From Ophioceras dolichostomum (taxonomy: Eukaryota; Ascomycota; Sordariomycetes; Magnaporthales; Ophioceraceae): a stretch of DNA of 20,385 nucleotides. The position numbers were made by a program, and so were the translations under genes. This document shows, piece after piece, positions 8,870 through 18,714 of this stretch (positions are counted from its first letter, which is position 1; each line of letters opens with the position of its first letter). The notes beneath the pieces were generated by a model. It did no database searches and was not told the origin of the DNA. It worked only from the letters and a program-made list of their open reading frames with translations. The DNA lies in NCBI GenBank assembly GCA_003049485.1, contig PYST01000519.1, forward strand, positions 1 to 20,385. Reading direction: 5' to 3'.

Positions 8870-9823
8870 GGTGGGGTTAGGGTAAAGCTGGCAAACGAAT
8901 ATCTGATGGAGGAGACATACTTCGAGGTTAATTGGGGTAAGAAAGCGGTGGCATAATAGGATGCACGTAAAGTAAAGTGTAGAATCGAAATGATCGGTAC
9001 CTACCTAGGTACCGCAAGCGAACGAGTATTCCAAAATAGAACCAGCTCGCTCATCTTCTGTCATCAGTAAGTGCGGTCCGTAGCCGTCAAATGATGTCTC
9101 ACGCCCCTTCATAGTTAACTCCTTTCGTGTTTGGCGATGAGGATGGCCTCACTCTCTACCTCCTCCATCCGCACCATCAGCAACGCTAATTGGCCGTAGG
9201 ATTGCCTGTTTCCGAATTTTTGACTGATCAGGACCGCCGTTCGGAACATGCAACTTTCCTAATCCGCCTTATTCGACGGATCCTAGCCTATAGTGGTACA
9301 AGTGGAAAGATCGACATCACAGCTGTCACGGCTCGTCAACGTCGCCTGAGCCTTGATCATCAATGCGCAGAAGCACGCGATTACTCGACCGGAGGCGTAT
9401 GAGAAATCAGGCAAGTCAGGGAGAATGGCGGTTGGGCAGGAAGAGGCGAATGTCACCGCACCTCGAAGCACCTGACTGCGCGCAGGCGTGGAGGAGTGTG
9501 CATATTCAGGCGTGTGTCGGACCGGGCGCAAGGACAGGGGCGAATCTTCCACGCCGACCTCCGGCATCCCATTGCCATAACATTGTCTTCGATAACTTCG
9601 ACCCTTACACTTCTGCGTCTACTCTTGGCAAGCCCGTCAGGAAGATTCCTCGAGGGATCGTGGTGAAATTATGCCCATGTCTTCTATTCTGGGTTCATCA
9701 ACAACTGAGAGACGATAACTCTGCGGGCAATCGCGCCGTGGAGACCATTCTTGGCGAACCCCGTCCACCTACTCCGTTACACCCCGGCATGCATGCTTCG
9801 GCCCGGAATTGGCCCCGGTTCCT
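8870..9823. other. Gene-less intergenic stretch
   Basis: This lies downstream of copy A and downstream (3') of the minus-strand GPI-type gene. It contains a short telomere-like GGGTTAGGGT string near 8875-8883 (too short to matter) and a cggtacc...ggtaccg inverted repeat at 8995-9014. Open frames here show no recognisable protein. Confidence 0.5.
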
Positions 9824-10544
9824 CTACGCCAACAGCACACCTCCGATACCCAGCGCAGCGGCCGCACCGACGAGGACGGCGGGAGGCTGGGTGATGAGGG
9901 GAGCGCCGCCAGTAGAACTGGATGTTGATGCCGTTAGGGTCGCGGCTTTCTCCAGGCCAGCGGTCACGGTCATGTTGACCTTCTCCTCGAGGTAGTTGAC
10001 GCCGAAGTTGAGCGAGGCGGTTAAAACGGATGTGAAGTCGTTGGTAACAAACGAGGTCGTTTGCAATACCGTGCATGACGCTGTGCTACCGAGAACGCAG
10101 TTGAAGGTCCGGTGACTGTCATATGTGAGCCCAGCCGAGGAAGAAAGACGGGTGATGCAGATGGCTGAGCAAGAAGGCTCGCACGCAAGAATGGAAGTGT
10201 GGGGGCATTTTCCAAAGAGTCTGCGAAGTTCAAAAAGGAGCATACTTGGCTTGGTGTCCGTTTGTCCTCTGGAGGGAAGTCGCGTGGTCCGTCAGCGCGA
10301 CGCGCGTGGGGCCCGTAACATACGTAGTCCCGAGCTCGGGGCCGCACGGCGTGAACATGTTGAGACAGTACGTTGTCTCCGACTTGGCGGTGTCGACGCT
10401 GGCGAGCGATGCATAAATGGTGTAAGTCGGCAGATACCCGCCTGGGATATAGACCGAGGTGGTGGTTTCCAGAGCTTGGGCTACTTCCGCGGGGAAGAGG
10501 ACCGCGAGGCCGAGTCCAACGGTGATGAAAGCACCGCCGGCCAT
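9824..10544 (-). CDS. Small secreted, probably GPI-anchored protein, two exons
   Basis: CDS is complement(join(9824..10115,10246..10544)), 196 aa. Seen: signal peptide 1-24 (hydrophobic stretch ending A-Q-A); a mature Thr/Ser/Tyr-rich domain with four cysteines (60, 67, 106, 114), enough for two disulphides; N-glycosylation site N147; a Ser/Thr-rich stretch (159-168); then a C-terminal hydrophobic tail (about 175-196, rich in Ala/Gly/Val/Leu) after small residues S-S-T-G-G. That is the layout of a GPI-attachment signal. It is likely displayed on the plasma membrane or cell wall. I recognise only the architecture, not a named family. The ATG sits in a good context (ccaccATGG). Neither exon is complete alone: exon 1 lacks an anchor and exon 2 lacks a secretion signal, and the phase-matching intron joins them. 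A TATA-like aatatttaa string lies about 200 bp upstream. Confidence 0.7.
10116..10245 (-). other. Intron of the GPI-type gene (best phase-consistent choice)
   Basis: This 130-bp intron (minus strand) has donor GTATGC at 10245 and acceptor ATGACAG ending at 10116. It was picked because the phases match (aa / t), giving ...G-H-Q-A-N-H-R-T-F-N-C. The alternative acceptor TGCTCAG further upstream would break the frame. The branch site is weak, so the acceptor is the least certain part. Confidence 0.6.
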
Positions 10545-12832
10545 GGTGGGGTTGAGGCCGGGCTTGTGTGTACGGACGAGAGTGAGGCGAAGGGAACACA
10601 GGAAGGCGGGCCGGGCTCAATCGCGGGAGGGACCTGGATCAACTGAATCGCGGTAGGTATGAACAGCGTGGATAGAACGTCTAGATGAGCAAACACAGGA
10701 GATATCAAGCAGTGAGGGTGGCCATAGGAAGGACGTCAGTTGAGCTTAAATATGCGACCTACTCTCCACGATGGATCGGTGCCCGATCCCGCGACCGGAG
10801 ATAAAGGCGGCGAGATAACGGCGGCTCGAAAACAAGACGCGGCATTTTTTTGAGCCGTCGACCGCGAGCCCGCATCAACGCCACTCAAAATGCAGGGCTG
10901 AAACGCAGTTGCTGTTCAATAACAAAAGCAGGGCCGGCTTCCCTGTTTGGCTTTCTCCTCCGACCCTTTCGTGGGGTTGAAGGATGGTTGAGCGGGGGAC
11001 ACCGGGAGAGAACACCGTTTGGGTCGTGAGCCGTGTGGAGATGCCCCGAAGAGGCACTAATTCCGTACCTCCCCGCCCCGCGTGTCGAACGACAGCACCC
11101 CGCCGAATTCACCCTGAGCTCCGTGGAACTCCGTGGATTGCTACCATCCTCCCACTGCGCCAACCGGAAACCATGCCCAGCCAGGCTGATGCGGCTGGAA
11201 GGAAAAAAGAAAAAAGAGAAGAAAAGAATCACAACGCAGGATAGCCTCGAGCGAAAGTTACCCAACCTCATGAACTCCTCTTTGCTGCAGCCTCGGTCGG
11301 CAAATTGGCATACCATCAGCCGCGACCCAAAGTTGAAAAGTTACCATGCGCCCCTGGATTACTGGGCCAAATCGAGAAACATCGGCAGTAAGAGTGGCAT
11401 TGCACGGAACAGTTCAACCAAACTCAACACCGGAGTGGCCATACAGAAGTGGTCCTCGCCCGAGAGCTGCCGCGGGGCGGGTCTTGAGGGTTGAGTGGGC
11501 CAATGGCCGGGAGGGGATGTGAGCTGGTTCTGGGTCTGTCTGGCGAGGCAAAACCTTGGTATCGCGATTGTTCTAGCGGTATATATTTTCACACCGGCGG
11601 AGAACGTGCCTTGCACACTCGCTATCATCAAAAATGTGAGAACTCATGATCCTTTTCCTCTACGCTGCCGGGTCAAACGGCCGTCGACATCTCAGCGACA
11701 CCGACCCTTCTATAGCTCCCAGCGTCTCCTCGAGAAGTCCGTGCAATCAAGACGTTGGTCCTGGGCACCGTTTAGGGAAGGATAGCTCCTGTTCAACCTA
11801 CAGATGGCTGGTTCGTGGACGAGGCAGCGTACAACTATCATCCCGCTACACATGTGCCCTTCACGTTCTTTTTGGACTTGTCCAACCCATTTTCGCTGCC
11901 ATCATCTAGCTCACGTCGACCAAGTTCGTGCTTTTGCACACCAAAAATGTGGTCGTACTCGTAGGGCTGTGGCCCCTGAGGCAAGAAGGCAGATGGCGGC
12001 ACGCATCAACGGAAGAGCCAAGCAGGATCCAGGGGAGTAGGGAAGAACCGGATAGTCAACACGGGAATTTCGATCTATGTAACACTAGACGCGCTACTGG
12101 CCCGTGAACAGCTGCGATAGTTCGATGCACCACGCTAGTGCACATTCATGTCCAAGCTACTCGTTCAGCGAGGAGCTGATTTCGAGTGACATCGAGCCCG
12201 TTGATGATGAAGTGGCTGACGATAGAGATGCCCCTTCCATGATGGACACGCACCTGACCCAGATAACTACCTAAGCGGGTGCACTTAATGGTCAAGCAAG
12301 TCCTCGGATTCAGATTGTTGAGACAACATCGCAGTGGATAGAGCGCATCTGCACCGCCAGATGGACAATGCGGATCCTGGGGTGTTGTGCCGAAGGTGCC
12401 GGCCAGCCGGTTGGCCGTCTTTGTTGGCTCCATCCATACAAAGACACGCAGGCATTCAGGCATCTGTTAGCCGGGCCTTTGTTCTCCATCCAACAAAGCC
12501 AGCCGTGCGAGTAGTAGCTTGGGGCGTGGCTCGAATAAATGGCTGCTGCGTCACTGCGCTTGCTCTTCTGGGCCTTTGTCACAACGGCCGGGAAGAAAAG
12601 TCAACAGTCTCAGAATCACATCAATGGGCACGTGCTAGGTCAGCGCTGAAAGAGTCCCGGCATGTTGGTGAGTCAGTCTTTTGTCTTTCAGCTAGTAATA
12701 AATACCTGACGTGCCGAAGGACCACCTATCGCCCAGCATGAAAAGAATGCAAACTGTTAGCATATCGCCGCCACGGCTTCGGTAGGAGGTCTTCACACTG
12801 CACCCAAGAACCGGGTGTCTCGGATAATCAAA
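10545..12832. other. 2.3-kb gene-less stretch
   Basis: I see no supportable gene. Open frames of 90-150 codons (for example 10885-11316 minus and 11033-11494 plus) overlap one another, have low-complexity lysine or phenylalanine runs and no domain features. Near 11849-11986 the minus strand has about 45 open codons after an acceptor-like tgcctcag, but no other exon could be found. The right part holds the inverted-repeat element at 12474-12505, shared with the region upstream of copy C. Confidence 0.5.
12474..12505. promoter_or_regulatory. Inverted-repeat element upstream of copy B, shared with copy C
   Basis: The core CTTTGTT-ctccatcc-AACAAAG is a perfect 7-bp inverted repeat with an 8-bp centre, followed by GCCAGCCG. 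A near-copy lies at 14147-14177 upstream of copy C (ggcctttgt...aataaagccagccg). A looser version (tttgttggctccatccatacaaag) lies about 55 bp to the left. The element is 328 bp before the copy B ATG. A regulatory role is inference; it may simply be inherited flank of a duplicated gene. Confidence 0.4.
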
Positions 12833-13615
12833 ATGGAAGAACAACACACGATTGACGAGTTTCGCATCATTTCTACACCACCAAAGACACCTCACCCTCA
12901 CACCAGCGCGAGGGACTTCTACTACGAGCATCACGAGCGGTTCGCCACAGAACTGTCGGTCAAAGCGACATGCGGGCCCCCCATCCACGGGAAGCTCGAC
13001 GGACGGCAGTCCGAGCACGGCGACTACAGCGATCGTCCCGCGACTCTCCTGCCCTTTGAGTTCTCTTTCCAATCGGCCCGGCCCATTAGTGGAGCTCTGA
13101 ACCATATCACACTTCAAAGCCACCCAAGAACTCACCACCCTCTTGTAGCCCGGGTCTCCACAGACGACTGCTTCAGACTGGCAGAGGAGCACGCCGACTC
13201 GACCGGCGAGGCTTCTCTCGAAACTAAGTTCAAGTACTTTTGGGCCGAAAACCCGGCACGGATCTTCAACACGTCAACTTTTTGCGGTAAGAAGCGATAT
13301 CACAAACCTGAGAGTACGACGACGCCAGTTTGTTGGAAAGTGAGGCCAAACCGCGCGGCAGCCGAGGCGGGCATTCCGACGACCCTGAGTTTGGCCGTGG
13401 TGGTTACCTACAAATAAATCGAGCCGTTTCGTTGTTTCGTGGAGGTGGAAGTCCTGTATAGAGGGTGCCCATTCTACGCCAGCGTGGTGTTTCGAGACAT
13501 CTGGCCCGACGATAAAAAGAGCGGACGCTTCGTGATGCTTGCTCGCCACCCAGAGAGATGGTATCGGAAAGAGGTGGATTTGATGCACTCGCATATCTTC
13601 CCATGGGAGAGTTAG
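12833..13615 (+). pseudogene. Family copy B: paralog interrupted by one in-frame TAA
   Basis: From the ATG at 12833 the frame runs 194 codons to TAA at 13415-13417, then continues in the same frame for another 65 codons to TAG at 13613-13615. The break falls inside the conserved core: A-G-I-P-T-T-L-S-L-A-V-V-V-T-Y-K, stop, then I-E-P-F-R-C-F-V-E-V-E-V-L-Y. Copies A and C have the strand [FR]-x-[VA]-E-V at the matching distance after the same motif, so the part after the stop belongs to the gene. Upstream it has the Val strand (L-S-V-K-A-T), the L-P-F-E-F-S-F block and a Trp (V-C-W-K-V) before the I-P-T motif. No intron can remove the TAA. If the lost codon was CAA, the change is C to T at CpA, the RIP-type transition; this is inference. 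If the stop is used, the product is a truncated 194-aa protein. Function is unknown. Confidence 0.62.
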
Positions 13616-14333
13616 ACTGTCGATGGTATTATTAATAGATGGTCCGGGAGAAACGCGGCCCAGCCTAATGCAATGCCAATGGTTTCCATGGCCCACATCA
13701 CGGTGATTCTGTATGTAGTATGGGCGTGCTGTCCGTCGCCAACGCTTGCCATCGTTCATCAAATGGCGCTCGATGTCGGTCCCGTTTTGGTAAATTTGTC
13801 CTCCTCCCAAAACAAGCAGACTCTTGGGTCGTTGTAGATTCGTAACCAGATGCAGCCCTGTACATACGAATCTGGTGTCAAGCCTCATCAATCCTGTACA
13901 GCTTTGCAGCGAGGCCCCGACACTCTTCCCGGGCTGCAACGATTCCCCGTCTAGTCATGAAGACAAGGTCGTGAGCACAGGCGGGAAAATGGAGCCGACA
14001 CGTATCGCACTTCACGGCGCGTTTGCGAGGGACACAGGCATGCCGCCATCTGACTCCATGGATATGAACGCCGTTTGGCTGCCGTCATCACTCCACAGGC
14101 GAACGCATCACAGCGCGGCGAAAGGGGTGACGGGTGTTGGTGCTCCGGCCTTTGTCGTCCCGCAATAAAGCCAGCCGCGTGATGACTGAGTTTCGTCTGG
14201 AGCACTCTGTGTCACCTATTTATCGCGTCGCCGCGACTCTTGGGAGCCGCATCCACTCTAGAGACCACCTCCCCCCGCCTCCATCATCAACGGGCCGGTG
14301 CTCCAGGGCGCTTACCAAGCGGCCCGGTGAATC
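13616..14333. other. Intergenic between copies B and C
   Basis: No coding sequence is supported. A 221-codon minus-strand frame (13274-13939) mostly overlaps copy B antisense and looks like a shadow. The stretch carries the shared element at 14147-14177 and a TATA-like ctatttatc at about 14215, some 115 bp before the copy C ATG. Confidence 0.5.
14147..14177. promoter_or_regulatory. Element upstream of copy C matching the one upstream of copy B
   Basis: It reads ggcctttgt, an 11-base spacer, then taaagccagccg. It aligns with 12474-12505 over about 32 bp, with identical ends and a changed centre. It lies 157 bp before the copy C ATG. Whether it is a regulatory site or residual duplication flank is not decided. 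Confidence 0.4.
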
Positions 14334-15063
14334 ATGAAAAAACTGTCCATCGGCAACTTCAGCGGCATTGCTCATCTAAACAACCCCGAGACATGTGATC
14401 GCGTGAAGGAAGTCGCCGAGAAGTTCAAGGTCAGGGTGAGGGTCCTGCGCGCTGAGCGCTGGAACTCTCGTTCGATCAGTTCTTTGCCAATTACGTCGCT
14501 TCTAGGCCTCAAGTTCTCTTTCCAACCGAAGGGGGTCGCCCACTGCATCTCAGAGGCCAGCATCAGGCTCACCTTCTTCAACGACGGCCCCGGGTTGAAG
14601 CATCCGATTGTCTACACCATCTCGGCGGTCGGGCCACACGAATTACTTCCCAAATCCGAGAACAACGGCACCAGAAGAAACGGTTCCGAAATCAGATTTG
14701 AGTTTTGCCCCGGGGAGGCAGCGCCGCTCGGCGGCAGCGTGGGACTTCGCGGGGAGGGCCTGGGAGATAGACTCATCAAAAAAAGATAGTTCGGCAAAGA
14801 CCGAAATGCCCAATTCCCTGAACCTGGCCGTGGTCCTGGTTGACAAGGACAAGAAGCCAATTAGAGTCCGAGCAGAAGTTGATCTCCAGTACGGGGGCTA
14901 CAGGGTCGGCGGTTCCAAAGAGTCGGACGGCATCAACCTTAAGCGTGGCGACTTTATCCGACCCGACCGTCAAGATCCGTCGTCCCTGCTCAGGGGATAT
15001 ACGATGAAAGAGCCATATTGCTCGGCTGTGAAAGTGGAGGCGCCACGAAAGCGAGGCGCTTGA
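14334..15063 (+). pseudogene. Family copy C: paralog with a frame change near 14740-14765
   Basis: Segment 1 (ATG 14334 to TAG 14789) gives L-S-I-G-N-F near the N-terminus, a helical stretch (C-D-R-V-K-E-V-A-E-K-F), the Val strand K-V-R-V-R-V-L, the block L-L-G-L-K-F-S-F and A-S-I-R-L-T-F-F. Segment 2, in the +1 frame and ending TGA 15061-15063, gives A-W-E-I-D-S-S-K-K then E-M-P-N-S-L-N-L-A-V-V-L and R-V-R-A-E-V-D-L, and closes with R-G-D-F-I-R-P-D-R-Q-D-P-S-S-L-L-R-G. The Trp and M-P-N-S-L motif match copy B in order and spacing, so both segments belong to one gene. The switch must lie between about 14735 (G-G-S-V-G-L) and 14765; no intron fits there. A sequencing error is an alternative to a true indel. 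It is the best-preserved copy over its full length. Function is unknown; no signal peptide. It converges on ESF1 with 119 bp between them. Confidence 0.62.
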
Positions 15064-15182
15064 GAAAGACCGTAGATCACCACGATGAATGCAATTGAGA
15101 GCCCGAGTCTTGGGGCCGCAAATGTTCTTAACACTACGCAGTGAATGCCAGCCTTCGGTGGCTTGGGAAACCTACCGCTGCA

Positions 15183-17531
15183 TCAGTGTTTCCTAGACTT
15201 CTTCTTCACCGACTCCACCAACCCCGCGAGCTCACCGGATGCCGACGGGACACGTTCCCTCTTCGAGCCTTTCTTCTTCGTCTTCTCAGCCACCGGCCCC
15301 TCGTCACCATCATCAACAGCCCCTCCACCGCCAGAACCGCCAGCACCATCCTTCCGCCTACTCCTCCCCTTCTCCAACAACTTCTTCATCCCACTCGTAG
15401 GCTTAAACTTCGGATTCGACGGGTCGATCGCGAACTCGTGGTCCTCAAACACGGCCTTGAACCGCGCATCGTCGACATCCATCTCGAAATCGCGCTGCAG
15501 CAAGCCGGGGCCAGAGGACTCATCTTCAGCAGCAGCAGCCTTGCGCGCCTTCTTGCCCTTCAGCTTCGCAGTCTTGGCCTTGCGCTTCTCCTCCTTGATG
15601 ATCTCGTTCATGTCGAAGTGCTTCGCTCCCGGTCTCGTAGCTGATGATGATGACGTCTGCGTGTTGGTGTCTTCAGCCATGAGCAGCTCGAGCTTCGCGC
15701 GCTCGGCCGCCGACGCCTTCTCTGCGGCTTCACGGGCCTCGCGCTTCTTGCGCCGCTCCTCCTTGCGGACCGACGACGCTGACTTGGTGGGCGCCGACGC
15801 GTCGGCCTCGGCGGTGGTGGCGAAGAACGGGTCGTCGAAGCCAAGGTCCTGGTCCTCCTCTTCCCGTGGCGGCCGCTCTGGAGCTTCCTCGACGGCGTCG
15901 TCAGGGTCGACGACGCCTTCACGCTTCGCTCGTGCCTTCTCGCGCTTCTTCTCCTTACGCTCGCGCTCCTTGCGGGCGTATTTCTCGATCGTGGTCTCCT
16001 CCCCGGCAGCATCCTTACTGGCGCCTCCGCTTTTGCTGGGCTTGCCGAGCAGAGCGGGAGTGAATGTGATCTGCATGTCGCCCACCGGCCCCGCCTTCGA
16101 TCGCTTCGCAGGGGCGGTAGCATCGTCGTCCGTTAGGCCCAAAGCCGCGCGCATTTTTCGGCGCGCGAGTTCCTTCTTGGAAAGCGTCGGCTGCTCCTCC
16201 CGGTTCTCCCCATCCGCTTGGTCCTCCTGGGCAGCCGCCGCCTCGCCCTCGACCACTTCCTCGATCTCTTCTTCTTCTTCACTTTCGCTATCGCTGGCTA
16301 GATATGCCCGCAGATCGTTCTCAGCTATGTCATTACGGCTGCCCGTGAAGGCTCGCTGCATCTGGTCCTTGCGCGTCACCTCGCCCGGATGCATGTCCCA
16401 GGTGAGCTTGACCTTGGAATGCTGGAGGGCATCGGTGACGAACTCGACGGGCTTGTACCCAGCCGGCACGCTGTCGCACTCGTCCCTTGGCTCGTCGTCG
16501 AAGGTGACGTCGTCGGGAATGAAGCGCAGGTCGAGGAAGTTTGATGATGCTAGGTATTCGCGTCCATCCACATCCTGGTAGATCTTCTCGGCCGTGGCCT
16601 TGTTGCTGCAGACCATAACGGCGTAGTAATACCGCAACCGGTCAAGTTGGTATGACCGTAGGGCGTCGCTGTCGAAGTCCGCGTCGTCGCCTTCCTGAAG
16701 CAGCTCCTTCTTGATCTTCTCGTCGTCCTCGTCACCTCTATCTTCGCTCTCGTCGGACGACTCGTCGTCCTCCGACCCGTCGTGGTCGCCGCTAGACTTC
16801 GCAGGCTTCTTGAAGAGCTCCTTGGGCGGTCCCTCAAGCTCCTCTTGCTGCATCCGTTCCATGCCGAACTCACTCGGGTAGATCGAGACCTTCTCAATCT
16901 TGCCGCCAGTTGGGACAAAACTCGAGAAGATGACAAACAGATCTGCCGATTTTATGTTGTCCCAGTCCATGTTGACGATGGCTATCCTGTTCGAAACCTC
17001 GCCCGTTGGCACCGAGGCTTGCTCTTCCTGGAAGCGCTGCATGGAGGCCCCACCAAGATCCGCTTCTTCGTCTGCCTCGGCATCGCTATCGTCGTCCGAG
17101 TCGGAGTCGTCGGAAGTATCAAATCCTCCTCCTCGCGCAGGGTCGAGCTTCTTGTCGACAGCGCGGAGCTCCTTCCGGACATCGTCGTCGTCGTCATTTT
17201 CAGACGCCTCATCTGCGCTCTCCTCTTCCTCTTCGTCATCTTCGTCCTCGTCCTCTTCCTTGTCCTCCTCTTCCGCCTCGTATAGCCTCTGCAAAGCCTT
17301 CTTTTTGCTATCGCTCTTAATCTTGCGTCCGTAGCGGTCGACTTTCGAGGTCGCGGTGAAGTCCTCGTCGGTCAACATGCGCGAGAAGCGCTTGTCGAGC
17401 TTCGTCTTCGCCTGGCGCTTGGAGGGCAGGCGGAAGCGGGGGTCGGTCTCGAAGTTGGCGAAACGTGGATCTGAAATCTTGCCAGCCGACGCCGACGCGC
17501 CGGCGCGCTTGGAGCTGGGCTTCTTCGGCAT
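15183..17531 (-). CDS. ESF1: Pre-rRNA-processing protein Esf1
   Basis: Single exon, 782 aa. Esf1 is a nucleolar factor of the small-subunit processome, needed for early pre-rRNA cleavages leading to 18S rRNA. Seen: the conserved N-terminus D-P-R-F-A-N-F-E-T-D-P-R-F-R-L-P (21-36) and K-L-D-K-R-F-S-R-M-L...K-V-D-R-Y-G-R-K; a long acidic Ser/Asp/Glu tract (about 86-155); the Esf1 RRM-like region (181-340, N-R-I-A-I-V-N-M-D-W-D-N-I...), split by an acidic insert (244-290) and resumed at Y-Y-Y-A-V-M-V-C; Lys/Arg-rich coiled stretches; then the C-terminal NUC153 motif (about 688-716, D-A-R-F-K-A-V-F...D-P-S-N-P-K-F-K). It is longer than yeast Esf1 because of the charged linkers, which is usual in filamentous fungi. 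The ATG at 17531 gives M-P-K-K-P, a typical basic start. The reading frame is intact and conserved, in contrast to its neighbours. Confidence 0.97.
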   Translation of the reverse strand: MPKKPSSKRAGASASAGKISDPRFANFETDPRFRLPSKRQAKTKLDKRFSRMLTDEDFTATSKVDRYGRKIKSDSKKKALQRLYEAEEEDKEEDEDEDDEEEEESADEASENDDDDDVRKELRAVDKKLDPARGGGFDTSDDSDSDDDSDAEADEEADLGGASMQRFQEEQASVPTGEVSNRIAIVNMDWDNIKSADLFVIFSSFVPTGGKIEKVSIYPSEFGMERMQQEELEGPPKELFKKPAKSSGDHDGSEDDESSDESEDRGDEDDEKIKKELLQEGDDADFDSDALRSYQLDRLRYYYAVMVCSNKATAEKIYQDVDGREYLASSNFLDLRFIPDDVTFDDEPRDECDSVPAGYKPVEFVTDALQHSKVKLTWDMHPGEVTRKDQMQRAFTGSRNDIAENDLRAYLASDSESEEEEEIEEVVEGEAAAAQEDQADGENREEQPTLSKKELARRKMRAALGLTDDDATAPAKRSKAGPVGDMQITFTPALLGKPSKSGGASKDAAGEETTIEKYARKERERKEKKREKARAKREGVVDPDDAVEEAPERPPREEEDQDLGFDDPFFATTAEADASAPTKSASSVRKEERRKKREAREAAEKASAAERAKLELLMAEDTNTQTSSSSATRPGAKHFDMNEIIKEEKRKAKTAKLKGKKARKAAAAEDESSGPGLLQRDFEMDVDDARFKAVFEDHEFAIDPSNPKFKPTSGMKKLLEKGRSRRKDGAGGSGGGGAVDDGDEGPVAEKTKKKGSKRERVPSASGELAGLVESVKKKSRKH

Positions 17532-18714
17532 CTTGTCCGTGTCCTCCTGGACGCACTTCTGATCTTTTTGTCAAGAGTTAAGAGTACGGGGCGGACAATA
17601 TTGCCCGTTCAACGACCACAACACCAGGTAAACTTTTGAGTGGGGAATGGGTGGGGCCGTGAGATTTTATTCTGCCGGACCCCGGGCGGTGTGGGATGCG
17701 ACGACTCGTGGGTGGTGAGATAGGGCCACGGTATGAAGCACATCGTCAATCATCAGTCCCTTCCAAGCCAATCCATAACACGGCAAGTGTTGTGAGTCTT
17801 TGTCTGAGTCTCCCAAGTCTGACACACCACCCCGTCAGGTTCAATGACGAAGACTCAGAGCTTAATCACTGGAATGCAAGCCTACTTCAATTTCGACTGC
17901 GTCCCGAATCTCCTCCCAGGACCCAAATCAGTGCAGCTTGTCTTGCCTGAAATCACTAACACTCGCCCTTCGGCTGCTCTGACCACCGCAGTCACTCCCC
18001 TGAGCTTTTTTCAGATATCTTGGCGCCCGAGGCACCCTCGGACCGGACATGGTGACTCCGATGCCGACAAAGGGAATCATTCTTGGTGGACTCATCGCCC
18101 TCAGAGTTGATCCGAACAGTCAGGGATATGACTCAAACAATAGGTAGTTTATTGTGTGGGGAGGTGTCAATTCTGCTGATATGGGCGATTCGAGAAGTAT
18201 AAATAACCTAGAGCTTGGTGTCGACCTAAATTGTGTATGTCCCTTCTTCCGTATTCACCGCGCCGCAGCCATGCCCGACCACTGTCCATCAAGCAAATCC
18301 GCCTCCAGTGACAACGTTGTCCCAACTGTTTGCGTGGTGGACTATAGATATCATAAGACCGGCTGTGGCGATCACCGATCGCCAGCGCCTCTACAAGACA
18401 TCCGGGCTAAAGTTCTCAATACCGAGTTCTACCACATGGTGGAGGGGGGCATGCGACCGATTCCAGGGCCAAACCCGTCGCGGCTTGCTGATCGGGGAAG
18501 CCACGTGGAAGCGGATCTGGGAGGCACACGCTCAAGGACGGTTCATTGATCCATTCTTAGAGCTTCTTCTGCGCTACTGATGATAGCCAAGCTCACCATT
18601 TGGGCGACTGAGGGCGACCGGAGCTTTGGCTGGACGCGTCGATAATGCTCCTTCTACGAGTCGCAACCTCCACGGTATCAGCCATTGATCTCGCCGTCTT
18701 TCCTTCTCGTCAGT
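17532..18714. other. ESF1 upstream region and gene-less stretch
   Basis: The first ~150 bases serve as the 5' region of the minus-strand ESF1 gene. Beyond it I see no supportable gene. A 122-codon frame from ATG 18181 to 18549 has no features, and an overlapping frame ending at 18580 has no ATG but a helix-like C-terminal end (G-E-A-T-W-K-R-I-W-E-A-H). It may be a gene relic. Confidence 0.45.

Noticed and set aside
8875..8884. Telomere-like GGGTTAGGGT
   Set aside because: Only about one and a half units; too short to be an interstitial telomere repeat.
10885..11316. 143-codon minus-strand frame with a hydrophobic Phe-rich run
   Set aside because: The run comes from a poly-purine tract (ggaaaaaagaaaaaagagaagaaa region). 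There are no conserved features, and overlapping frames are equally open.
13274..13939. 221-codon minus-strand open frame
   Set aside because: It overlaps copy B antisense, with no start context, no domain and mixed composition.
15145..16581. 478-codon open frame on the plus strand
   Set aside because: It is antisense to ESF1. Its Ser/Ala/Arg-rich composition mirrors the Asp/Glu/Lys-rich codons of the real gene, and it has no domain.
18233..18580. 115-codon plus-strand frame
   Set aside because: There is no ATG anywhere in it and no recognised family. Kept only as a possible relic.
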